A DNA stretch of 64,000 nt from CALDTK01 sp965215215 (GTDB lineage Bacteria > Bacteroidota > Bacteroidia > Chitinophagales > Saprospiraceae): positions 744,001 to 808,000 of the forward strand of contig OZ244043.1 of assembly GCA_965215215.1 (NCBI GenBank). Direction: 5' to 3'. A model generated the notes under the pieces. It did not search any database. It was not told the DNA's origin and was given only the letters and a program-made list of their open reading frames with translations. The position numbers were made by a program, and so were the translations under genes. Of this stretch, positions 1-7,014 are shown one piece after another (position 1 is the stretch's first letter; the number at the start of each line of letters is the position of its first letter).

Positions 1-234
1 GTAGTGGACCTCGGGGCGGCGAGCGGCGCCCGGGCCACTCGGCAGGCGCAGCTCCGTGAACGCCGCGGGCGCGGGGTCGGCGCCCGCGGTCGATGATGTC
101 GGTGCCCCGTCGTGGAGTTCTTCGCGGCGCCAGTAGGCGAAGGTGGCGAGCTTGACGCCCTCGCGTTCGCAGAACGCACGCTGGGTGAGTCCGGAGGTGC
201 GCCACTGTTCGGGGAGGTGGGAGAGGTTTGCCAT
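1..234 (-). CDS. tnpA: IS66-type accessory protein TnpA, partial (runs off the left edge)
   Basis: The reverse strand from an ATG at 234 reads an open 78-codon frame to the edge. It begins MANLSHLPEQWRTSG and contains a short helix-turn-helix-like stretch (LTQRAFCEREGVKLATFAYW). This is the typical start of the small accessory protein carried by IS66 elements ahead of tnpB and the DDE transposase. The remaining IS66 genes would lie to the left of the window. The start is about 60 bases inside the element end at 294, as expected for IS66. Family assignment rests on the N-terminal pattern only; function is known from the family as an accessory transposition protein. Confidence 0.72.
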   Translation of the reverse strand, partial: MANLSHLPEQWRTSGLTQRAFCEREGVKLATFAYWRREELHDGAPTSSTAGADPAPAAFTELRLPSGPGAARRPEVHY

Positions 235-294
235 GGGCGCGAAGCTCCGGGGGAACAGCGCACACCTACAAGACGTGGTTAGCTAGGCGCTTAC
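1..294 (-). mobile_element. IS66-family insertion sequence, one end only
   Basis: Read on the reverse strand, the element starts at 294 with GTAAGCGCC, the usual GTAA-type end of IS66 elements, followed by the tnpA start at 234. Just outside this end lies IS3 transposase code that stops abruptly, so the IS66 element landed inside an older IS3 copy. The other end and the target duplication are outside the window. Confidence 0.65.
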
Positions 295-926
295 TCTACT
301 CCGTTGATAGTTGCCCAGGCACGCAGCTGGTGGGAGATGAACTCCGGACCGTTGTCACAGCGGACATAAGCTGGCAGGCCTCAATAGTCCACAATCTGAT
401 CCAGCACCTCGATGAGCTTTCTGGCCGAGATACTGGTGTGCGCTTCGGTCCACAGCGCTCGCCGACTACCCTCGTCCATGACGTTGATAATGCGTACTTG
501 CTTCTTAGTCGGTCCCACCACCCAGTCGCTGACAAAGTCCATGGCCCAGCCCTCGTTCACTCCATCGGGACTAATCAGGTCACGATACTCCCGATGTAGT
601 CGCTTACGGCGGGGTGGACAGCGTAGGTTGAGCCCCTCTGCTCGCCAGATGCGGTACACGCGCTTGTGGTTGTCACTGAGTTTGCCCTGGTTACGTAAGT
701 AGTGATAGATCTTCCAAAAGCCCCAGCTCAGGTAGCGCTCATCGGTGGCGGTACGGCGCAGCAACCTGGCCAACTCCTCGTCCGCTACTTCCGGACGGTG
801 ACCGGCTTTACGGCTACGGTAAGTAGCGCGGCGAAAGCCCAAGACGCGGCAGCTGCGGCGTTCGCTGCTGCCCTGGCTCGATCGAACGGTATCGATCAAG
901 CCTTCCTGTCGTCTTGAGCTTGCCAC
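291..926 (-). pseudogene. IS3-family transposase OrfB, broken
   Basis: The frame encodes the DDE integrase domain of IS3 transposases. The first Asp is visible in the WAMDFVSDW stretch and the second in VRCDNGPEF. Two lesions are seen. An in-frame TGA at 381-383 falls between IVDY and GLPAYVRCDNGPEF, where related proteins have an arginine codon, so CGA to TGA is the simplest change. The frame then ends at 291 because the IS66 end supplies the stop codon, which removes the catalytic Glu and everything after it. The gene overlaps OrfA by 31 bases in another frame, the usual arrangement for programmed frameshifting in this family. It cannot make an active transposase. Confidence 0.85.
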
Positions 927-1266
927 TTTTTTAGCATGCCGTAGCCCTGTTTGAAGATGTCATGATCGATACTCAGCTCGGCGTAGATCTTCTTGAGCCG
1001 TTTGTTTTCGCGCTCCAGTTCCTGGAGTCGGCGCTGGGTGTCGTCTTCTTCCGTAGCGTGGTCTTTCTTCCACTTATAGAAGGTAGCGGGGCTGATTTGC
1101 AGTTCGCGACTGAGGTCGGCTACGGAGGTGCCCCCGTCGTGTTTGGCAAGGGCTTCGAGCCGCTGCTGTTTGGTGAATTTGCTCTTACGCATGTTGGTCA
1201 TGGATTAAAGTAAAAGTAAGGGAGTACTTCTACTAATCAAATGGTACGCTTGAGGGGAAGTCTACA
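295..1266 (-). mobile_element. IS3-family insertion sequence, truncated by IS66
   Basis: The OrfA-proximal end reads TGTAGACTTCCCC on the reverse strand (1266-1254). The second IS3 copy in this window ends in TGGTAGGCTTCCCC, so the two elements share the terminal block GTAGRCTTCCCC and are related. The distal end is missing because an IS66 element was inserted at about 294. Confidence 0.65.
896..1201 (-). CDS. IS3-family transposase OrfA
   Basis: This 101-residue protein has a helix-turn-helix of the IS3/IS911 OrfA type (QQRLEALAKHDGGTSVADL, then SPATFYKWKKDH) followed by a leucine-zipper-like segment (LQELERENKRLKKIYAEL). In the family OrfA binds the element ends and is fused to OrfB by a ribosomal frameshift. 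Length is normal. Because OrfB next to it is dead, this copy is probably a relic, although OrfA itself looks intact. Confidence 0.85.
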   Translation of the reverse strand: MTNMRKSKFTKQQRLEALAKHDGGTSVADLSRELQISPATFYKWKKDHATEEDDTQRRLQELERENKRLKKIYAELSIDHDIFKQGYGMLKKWQAQDDRKA

Positions 1267-1355
1267 CGGCACCCAACAAGTCGGTTCACGCATTGGGTGT
1301 ATTCCTAAAGTCTTGGCGCTTGTACCGTCAATACACTTACATTATGGGTTAACTT

Positions 1356-1716
1356 TTAATCTGAAACGAAGATTCCTTCTCGGCTAAATTCTACAAATTC
1401 AACCCCTTCTTCAAATAGCTCGATCAGTTTATCTAGATGACCCTCGAAATAATTTAATAACTCTTTGTTGCTAACCTTTCCAAATGTCAAGTATAACACT
1501 TTCGGGGGTGATCCATTTGAGTAGTAATTATCTTTGAAATCTGAATCCTTGGTAATTACAGACCTCTCGCCCTCAATAGCAATTTTGATAATTTCTTCAT
1601 CCTACAGAAAGAAGGTGGCCGCTGATCGTATCCGTAGTGTGAATACAATCGTGGCTCTTCCGTTTTAGAAACGATGATAATTTAAATGGTAATTGCGTAT
1701 CTACTATAAACTTCAT
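1356..1716 (-). pseudogene. DUF5615 (PIN-like) toxin-type protein, frameshifted
   Basis: The reverse strand reads MKFIVDTQLPFKLSSFLK from 1716, the usual start of DUF5615 proteins with the first acidic residue of the PIN fold. After GHLLSV the frame hits a stop. A one-base shift at about 1602 restores DEEIIKIAIEGERSVITK DSDF and continues to a TAA at 1356, including the second acidic cluster (TKDSDF) and the LYLTFGKVSN strand typical of the family. The start codon overlaps the stop of the DUF433 gene (ATGA), so the two were translationally coupled. DUF433/DUF5615 pairs are regarded as toxin-antitoxin-like. Here the toxin partner is split by a single extra base, unless that is a sequencing error. 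Confidence 0.75.
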
Positions 1717-1940
1717 GAAAATGAAACCACTTGTCGAGTACTACTAGCTTTTACTGCATAATGCAAACACGCATAGATATCTTCTCTTTCAATATACGAG
1801 TAATCTTCTAATATTTCTTCGATAGTCATTCCTCCCGCTAGTAGTTCTAGCATCTGAACTACGGTAAATCTCATTTCCCTAATGGTCGGACGCCCACCCA
1901 TCACTGAAGGGTTCGTGGTTATTCTTGATAATAGGTCCAT
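1713..1940 (-). CDS. DUF433 antitoxin-like protein
   Basis: This is a 75-residue DUF433 protein. The pattern SRITTNPSVMGGRPTIREMR followed by FTVVQMLELLAGGMTIEEIL is the helix-turn-helix-like DUF433 core. I chose the ATG at 1940 because the reading frame upstream of it enters the end of the neighbouring IS5-type element. Its stop overlaps the start of the DUF5615 frame, forming a two-gene module. In the family it is taken to neutralise the PIN-like partner and probably binds the promoter. The insertion sequence ending 66 bases upstream may have replaced the native promoter. Confidence 0.75.
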   Translation of the reverse strand: MDLLSRITTNPSVMGGRPTIREMRFTVVQMLELLAGGMTIEEILEDYSYIEREDIYACLHYAVKASSTRQVVSFS

Positions 1941-2005
1941 CTTACTGTCTTTTCTGTAAAAACAAAGGCTAAGATAACTTAGTTTCTGACAGTCTATCTC
2001 GGTCT

Positions 2006-2946
2006 TAGAGCCCATTTGAATTTACCGCTTCGACAATGTGTGTCGTAGGGACCCGAGCATGACCGACCCCTCGACGACTTGCGTGAGGCGGTCGTAGCTC
2101 GCGCACAGGCGCCGCGACCACGTCAGGTGGGAGAAGGTCCGCTCGATGACCCACCGTTTCGGGAGCGCGACGAGACGAAGGGCTTGCCGGCCGCGGGGGC
2201 CCCGGTGCGCTCGGCCGCCGTGTAGTCGGAGCGCTCGGGCGATCGCCACGCGGAACCCCCGGGAAGCCGCCGCGCGTGCCTGCCCACCGTGGGCGGCGTC
2301 CGCGAAGGCCACGCGGACCTCCGTGAAGCCCGCGGCCCGCACCGCGTCCAGCAGCTCGGGCACGGCCTGTGAATCGTGGGTATCCGCCGCGGTCACCACG
2401 CGGGCCCGCACGTTGCCCGCGTGTCGGTCGCGGCGTGGTACTCAGGCGCCGTTGACGCGCTTGTGGCCGTCGAAGCCGCGTTCGTCGCGCCGGCCCCGGA
2501 CCCGCGACTCGATCGACTGCGAGTCGAGCGCGCAGGCGGTCGGCTCCGCGCTCGCCGGTTCGGCGGCGTCCCCATCGGCGGCCGCGCGCAGCTCCTTGAC
2601 GAGCGACGCGTTGAGCGCGTCGAGGACGTAGGCATCGGTCCACTCGCGGGAGTGGCGATAGACGGTCCCGGCCGGCGGGAAGCGCTCGGGCGGTAACCCC
2701 GCCCACTGGCACCCGGTGCGCAGCTGGAAGAAGACCGCCTCGGCGATCGGGCGCGACGGGTGCTTGAGGCGGCGGCGACCGATGAGCCCGACGAGCGCGG
2801 GCTCCGGTACCGTCCACCGGCTATCGGGGGGGAAGGCGTTAGGGTTAGGTAGTTGCATACCCCCTAGCGCCCCCCCCGATAGTCCTCGTTCAACCCGCCA
2901 GACACGACGGACATATAAAGGATCAAGTTAATTCAAATGGGCTCTA
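2006..2946 (-). mobile_element. IS5-type insertion sequence (about 0.94 kb)
   Basis: Perfect 17-bp inverted ends are visible: TAGAGCCCATTTGAATT at 2006-2022 and its complement at 2930-2946. Between them lies one DDE transposase frame. Size and single-gene layout fit the short IS5 subgroups. The flanking bases do not form a clear identical target duplication, so the exact ends are uncertain by one or two bases. Confidence 0.8.
2022..2858 (-). pseudogene. IS5-type DDE transposase with two compensating indels
   Basis: The N-terminal half (2858 to about 2442) has the IS5-type DUF4096 region (WTVPEPALVGLIGRRRLKH, CQWAGLPPERFPPAGTVYRH) and the first catalytic Asp in ALDSQSIESRVRG. The C-terminal half (from about 2411) has RVAFADAAHGG with the second Asp and WVIERTFSHLTWSRR with the catalytic Glu. 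In between, the frame reaches TGA after GHKRVNGA. Reading one base over gives EYHAATDTR, the expected link, and a second one-base shift returns to the first frame at GNVRARVV. One inserted T and one lost G about 35 bases later explain this. All three acidic residues are present, but the product is interrupted. Confidence 0.75.
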
Positions 2947-3273
2947 AATCTAGACCGATTCATTTGCCCGATAGTAGTCTTTCTACTACACACTGATTGC
3001 TCCGCTTGAATGTGAGTCTCAGCGACCAACATCGATCGAAGCACCGAACTCGGCCGATTAGTTCATCTGTGGCACTTTGGACTCTCGTAGTTACTACCAT
3101 AGGTCTGGCCGGTTCATCTTTGCTTAGAACCAACTTGATGTCTTCCAGCGGGACAGGGAATGATCGCGGTGGCTCTTATTCTTTTGATGCCAGCTACCCC
3201 GCGGGTAGGTTGTACTTACTTGACTCGCGCCGTATAAAATAACACCCAACCCCACCATCAACCGTCGCGCTTG

Positions 3274-3293
3274 AAGCCCGCTAAAGCGGGTTT
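3274..3293. terminator. Hairpin with T run
   Basis: AAGCCCGCT and AGCGGGTTT pair around a two-base AA loop, followed by TTTCG. It can act as a terminator but may equally belong to the cruciform cluster that follows. No gene ends directly before it. Confidence 0.4.
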
Positions 3294-3390
3294 CGCCCAA
3301 CGGCTCCGTGGAGCTGACGTGACATAGTACAAAAGTTGGAGGGAGCGAAGCGACCAAAAATTTTTGGAATTTGGCATGGCCAGCTCCACT

Positions 3391-3442
3391 ATGTTGGATG
3401 CCTGTGATTCCGCGAAGCGAATCATAGGCATTCCGACATAGT
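3391..3442. repeat. Large imperfect palindrome (cruciform) with GCGAAGC tip
   Basis: The arms CTATGTTGGATGCCTGTGATT and AATCATAGGCATTCCGACATAG pair with a few mismatches around a tip containing GCGAAGC (3412-3418). It is the third palindrome, in the cassette direction, of the attC-like series. The short DNA GCGAAGC is known to fold into an unusually stable mini-hairpin. Confidence 0.7.
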
Positions 3443-3455
3443 GCGAAGCACGGAG

Positions 3456-3503
3456 CCGTTGGCATGCCATGCCACGCTTCGCTTAGGCATGGCATGCCAA
3501 CGG
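3456..3503. repeat. Perfect 18-bp inverted repeat
   Basis: CCGTTGGCATGCCATGCC at 3456-3473 is repeated as its exact complement at 3486-3503. The 12-base spacer contains GCTTCGC, the complement of GCGAAGC. The sequence begins with a GTTGGCA core directly after the cassette-2 site when read on the reverse strand, so it may be a minimal cassette without a gene. Confidence 0.75.
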
Positions 3504-3563
3504 TCTCGTGTATGGTGTCGTAGCGAGGTTACGAGCTATGCACTATACACAATGTTGTGTGTA
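3501..3563 (-). repeat. attC-like recombination site closing the APH cassette
   Basis: On the reverse strand the site opens with ACACAAC, has arms GTGTATAGTG and CACCATACAC (one mismatch), and closes with CGAGACCGTTGG. ACACAAC is the exact complement of GTTGTGT, the core at which the preceding APH cassette begins (around 4541). Complementarity between a cassette's first core and the inverse core of its own attC is the rule in integrons. The site shares the ACG(G)TCTCGTRTA block with the palindrome at 4536-4620. Confidence 0.55.
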
Positions 3564-3629
3564 GTTTTTTCTATTCTTTTCAACCCTGTCGCATAGGTTA
3601 GTTTAAGAGAAATTTGTCAATGGTGTTAT

Positions 3630-4504
3630 TCAAATAACTTGTTGTCGCTTCCATGCATTTAATTTATCGTTTTCATCTAATCCCCAGCTATTCATTGTTG
3701 CTATTGCTGAAGTAGAAGCATAAATTTCCCAAATGGGTAAATTTCTTGTATCAAATTTAGATTCGGTTAAATATTCTTGTGAAAATAAATCAGTAACATC
3801 TTTTCCATACATACAGAAAAGCTCTATTCTGGCTGTGGCAAAATCAGCCATAGGGTCTCCTAGAGTTACGTCTTCCCAATCAATAAAAGCGGCTATCTCT
3901 TTATCTTTCCAAATGATATTATTCGGCCAAAAATCTCCATGATTTAAAACCAATTTGATGTTTTCCTGCATTTTATAGGATTTTAATTTCTGAACTAGTT
4001 CCTTATAGTTATCGATTCCTGTAATTTTTGGCAGAAACTCAAAGCATCCTTCTAATGGTAATTCTAATTTCTCTATTTGAAGATGAGCTAAATCTTTGGT
4101 ATTTAGCTGATGAATTGAGGCTAAAAAACGAGCCATTGTTCTGACCCTTTCTGGCGATGAGTTCCATTCTGCTTCGGTGTCCCCTTCAACGAAGTCCATT
4201 ACAAAATATGGGGTTGAAAGAATAGTCAATGAGTTGTCGTAATAATATGTTTTGGGCACTTTAAATATCTTTTTTTTTAGATACTGAAGAATTTCAAACT
4301 CTCGTTTTGAAGTATGGTTAGCAGCATTTTTCCATTCAAATCCTTCAAAACATTTCAAACAAGGGTTCTTTGGTCTCCATTAGTGGTCTTTGTTGTTAGT
4401 AAAGAAACATTATGAGAAACACCACCCTTCAATTCAACGACTTTTATAAATTCATCGCTTGGAAAGTATTTTTTAAGGACTGTTAGAATTTGTTTGTTTT
4501 GCAT
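3630..4504 (-). pseudogene. Aminoglycoside phosphotransferase-family kinase, frameshifted
   Basis: The C-terminal 240 residues carry the kinase signature of the APH/choline-kinase fold: LVLNHGDFWPNNIIW is the catalytic HGDxxxxN loop and AFIDWEDVTLGDPMADF the metal-binding Asp motif. An in-frame ATG at 4504 starts MQNKQILTVLKKYFPSDEF, which leads through KGGVSHNVSLL (nucleotide-binding region) to a TGA at about 4364. Restoring one lost T there gives TLVLKCFEGFEW and joins the two parts. Total length would be about 291 residues, normal for the family. The gene is AT-rich and sits between attC-like sites, so it is a cassette passenger. Its substrate cannot be told; it may be an antibiotic or a metabolite kinase. 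Confidence 0.75.
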
Positions 4505-4535
4505 AAAATCAAATGAGAATTGTCTTAGGCTGTTT

Positions 4536-4620
4536 TAATTACACAACGTCTCGTATAAAAAATCGGTTGCCCTATTCATAAAGCGGCTTGGCAACTGTTT
4601 TTTTATACATTGTTACCGCC
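4536..4620 (-). repeat. attC-like recombination site closing the methylase/nuclease cassette
   Basis: Read on the reverse strand it opens with GGCGGTAAC and contains TGTATAAAAAAACAGTTGCC, paired across a spacer to GGGCAACCGATTTTTTATAC. It closes with GAGACGTTGTGTAATT. The opening GGCGGTAAC is the exact complement of GTTACCGCC, the sequence at which this cassette starts near 6812. This matches the core/inverse-core rule of integron cassettes, although GTTACCG does not fit the classical GTTRRRY consensus. Confidence 0.6.
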
Positions 4621-4625
4621 TGGTG

Positions 4626-5708
4626 TTACTTCGCAGATTTTCTTCTATTGTCTTCTTTACAAAGCATCTGGCAGTTGTCCGCACTGGTTTTCCCGTCCTC
4701 GTGCCAAGGCGTAATGTGGTCGGCTTCCATTTCGTTTATTTCAAAATGTTCATTACAAACCACACAAATTCCTTTCTGTCTTTCGTATGCTTCCCGTTTT
4801 TGATTTGGACTGAAAGAACGAATATTTAAATGTTTTTCTTTGCGAGTTAAAACGTAAGTGTAAATTCCTTTTTTACTGCCCACGTCTTCATCCTCCATAA
4901 GCTTTGCAATTTCTACTTCAAGTTTCTTCGAATCGAATTTTTGGTCTTTAAATTTATTGTATAAAAACCCCCATTCAATTCCTTTCATTTCTCTGCGATA
5001 GATTGGAAAAACAATTTTCACCCAACTAATTACTGCTTGAAAATAAAGCCAAATTTCATTTGCATTTGGTTCGTGTTGGTTTTTAGCCATATAACCATTA
5101 ATGTCGTCTTTGTTAATCCATTTTATTGCCGTTTCTAAATAATCTTGTCTAATTGCAGAGCCATTTAAATAATCCCCACCCAAACCGTAAGCAGCACATC
5201 CATTCTTACTGAAATATCTTTTTGCGTCTGAAACCCAAGAGCCTGAATAAACTGCATTTCTTAATTCTTGGTCAGTCAATTTTTCCCCTGCTATGTTGAT
5301 AGTTTTAAACCATTCTAATTTTTCGCTATCTGAACCCGTACAGAGATAAACCATTAATTTATAGTTCAAAATCTGTTCTTGTTCGTTTTTTTGTAGGTTG
5401 TGAAAATAACGACCGTTGTAAGCAAAATCACCTTCAACAAATTGACAAATTGATATAGTTCGTTGTTGACCGTCAATAACTTCAAAGTTTCCATCTTCTC
5501 TAACTGCCCAATACAATACATTTAATGGAAAGTCTTTTTGAATTGTATTAATTACAGCATCTCTCTGTTTTTCTTTATAAATAAATTCTCTTTGGTAAGG
5601 CGGTCGAATATCCAACTTACCACTATAACCAATTACTCCGGCTTCTTCATTGTCTTCGTAACCATTAGTCAGTTCACGTACCGATATTTCTTCAAGTTCT
5701 ATATTCAT
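4626..5708 (-). CDS. DUF262 domain protein with C-terminal HNH nuclease
   Basis: This is a 360-residue protein. The N-terminal half is a DUF262 (ParB/sulfiredoxin-like) domain: YQREFIYKEKQRDAVINTI, then the signature FEVIDGQQRTISICQF at about 96-111. The C-terminus is an HNH nuclease: ICVVCNEHF supplies the first Cys pair, MEADHITPWHEDGK the catalytic DH, and NCQMLCKEDNRRKSAK the Asn and closing residues. DUF262-HNH proteins include GmrSD-type and other restriction enzymes against modified phage DNA. The start overlaps the stop of the upstream methylase (ATGA), so both are made together. Codon use is AT-rich, unlike the chromosome. I infer a restriction-like role; it lacks the DUF1524 domain of classical GmrD. 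Confidence 0.85.
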   Translation of the reverse strand: MNIELEEISVRELTNGYEDNEEAGVIGYSGKLDIRPPYQREFIYKEKQRDAVINTIQKDFPLNVLYWAVREDGNFEVIDGQQRTISICQFVEGDFAYNGRYFHNLQKNEQEQILNYKLMVYLCTGSDSEKLEWFKTINIAGEKLTDQELRNAVYSGSWVSDAKRYFSKNGCAAYGLGGDYLNGSAIRQDYLETAIKWINKDDINGYMAKNQHEPNANEIWLYFQAVISWVKIVFPIYRREMKGIEWGFLYNKFKDQKFDSKKLEVEIAKLMEDEDVGSKKGIYTYVLTRKEKHLNIRSFSPNQKREAYERQKGICVVCNEHFEINEMEADHITPWHEDGKTSADNCQMLCKEDNRRKSAK

Positions 5709-6730
5709 TTTCTTTTTTTGATGACAATTCTATCATAAAGTCTTCTGTACGTTCCATCTCCATTATCCAAATAAAAACGGGGGCCACCTGCTCTATAAGT
5801 TCCTTTATCAGCAATTTTACTCATTCGTACTCCAAGTGTCATACTTGAACCGACAATTTCAAACTGTTTTGGATTGTATTTATCTAAAAAAGTAATGGGG
5901 ACACCCATTTCTCCATCATAATCAATTGGTATGTCCTTGACTTTTCCAACCTCTATTGCGTTATAATTGACGTACTTAGGATATTCTGTTTCGTTATAGG
6001 TTCTATAAAGAATTAAATCTTCAAAACGTTTTGAGATGTCAAGGTTTGTGAACCAGCAAATATTTCCTAAGCTTCTCCATTTTTGACCTTCTTCATCTTC
6101 CCAATATCTTGTTTCTCTTGCTTCATAATGCTCAGGTACTTGAAAAGCCATATCGCCACATTGGTAACCTATCCAAATTTTGTCTTCTTTAAAATATTGG
6201 AAAACGTCTTTATACGTGATTGCATTTTGACTGCCAATAATCAAAAACTTTTTATCGTATTCAATAAGTTGAGCAATATATTCTCGGAAAAGTGAAAATG
6301 GTGGATTAGTAACTACAATATCAGCTTTTTTTAAAAGCTCAATACTTTCTTTACTTCGAAAATCTCCGTTGCCTTTTAAAGTTTGAATTCCAATTTCATC
6401 TGGGTCAGGTTCAAAATTTCCATTTTTGTCTCCATCATATTCTAAATAGATAGCTTGCTCTTGGTCATTTTGACTGAACAAGTCCATACTTTGATTTTTA
6501 TAGCAAGTTGTGACTAATTTTTTAAGACCTAATTTTTCAAAGTTGTAGGAAAAATAATGAAAGAAATTGCTTACCCTTGGGTCATCACAGTTGCAATAGA
6601 CTACCTTGCCTTTGAAGTGCTTTTTGTAATGTTTTAATTCTTTCTCAATTTCGGAAAGTTGAGTGTAAAATTCATCTTCTTTCGCTTTTGAAGCATTGTT
6701 AAAATTTTTATTCTTTGCTTTTTCAGCCAT
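5705..6730 (-). CDS. EcoRI-type adenine-specific DNA methyltransferase
   Basis: This 341-residue protein resembles the EcoRI methylase family (N6-adenine). It starts with a Lys-rich segment ending in KEDEFYTQLSEIEKEL and has VVYCNCDDPRVSNFFHYF, where the family binds AdoMet. The catalytic motif IV is IVVTNPPFSLFREY (NPPF). Further family stretches are FLIIGSQNAITYKDVF and YRAGGPRFYLDNGDGTYRR near the end. It is the first gene of a two-gene AT-rich cassette, coupled to the DUF262-HNH gene by a 4-base overlap. It probably protects host DNA from that nuclease or marks DNA for it. The target sequence cannot be read from the protein. Confidence 0.88.
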   Translation of the reverse strand: MAEKAKNKNFNNASKAKEDEFYTQLSEIEKELKHYKKHFKGKVVYCNCDDPRVSNFFHYFSYNFEKLGLKKLVTTCYKNQSMDLFSQNDQEQAIYLEYDGDKNGNFEPDPDEIGIQTLKGNGDFRSKESIELLKKADIVVTNPPFSLFREYIAQLIEYDKKFLIIGSQNAITYKDVFQYFKEDKIWIGYQCGDMAFQVPEHYEARETRYWEDEEGQKWRSLGNICWFTNLDISKRFEDLILYRTYNETEYPKYVNYNAIEVGKVKDIPIDYDGEMGVPITFLDKYNPKQFEIVGSSMTLGVRMSKIADKGTYRAGGPRFYLDNGDGTYRRLYDRIVIKKRK

Positions 6731-6803
6731 TCTTTTTTATTTCGTGGTAATTTACAATTTTCAAAATCAGATTTTTTGTTGGAATAAGTTTTTTTTTACA
6801 CTT

Positions 6804-6844
6804 GGCGGTAACTAGTGGCTATGTACACCTACTGGCACATAGCC
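6804..6844 (-). repeat. attI-like site: core GTTACCGCC beside a hairpin
   Basis: On the reverse strand a hairpin GGCTATGT / ACATAGCC (12-base loop) is followed after four bases by GTTACCGCC (6812-6804), where the first cassette starts. It lies between the recombinase gene and the cassettes, the position of an attI. Assignment as an integration site is inference from position and from the matching inverse core at 4612-4620. Confidence 0.45.
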
Positions 6845-7014
6845 CGCCTTTCTCGACGGACTCTACGTCCTTCCCAATGTACCCCTACCAACTCCCCCCA
6901 CAACCCTACACACCCCATTCCCACTACGTCTTGTATCCATACCACTCCATAAAAGGTGTATATAGCGCAGTTGTCCCCGCTCATACTCCGGGACATGTGA
7001 GGTGGTGCACAATA
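6845..7014. other. Non-coding stretch between recombinase and first cassette
   Basis: About 170 bases with pyrimidine-rich plus strand (many CCCA/CCTA runs) and no credible gene. On the reverse strand it is the leader between the recombinase stop and the cassette array, so it may hold an attI-like region or the promoter of the array. I see no clear promoter. Confidence 0.4.

Noticed and set aside
2997..3242. 81-codon plus-strand frame in the spacer before the cruciform cluster
   Set aside because: No recognisable domain, odd composition and no supporting neighbour; likely chance.
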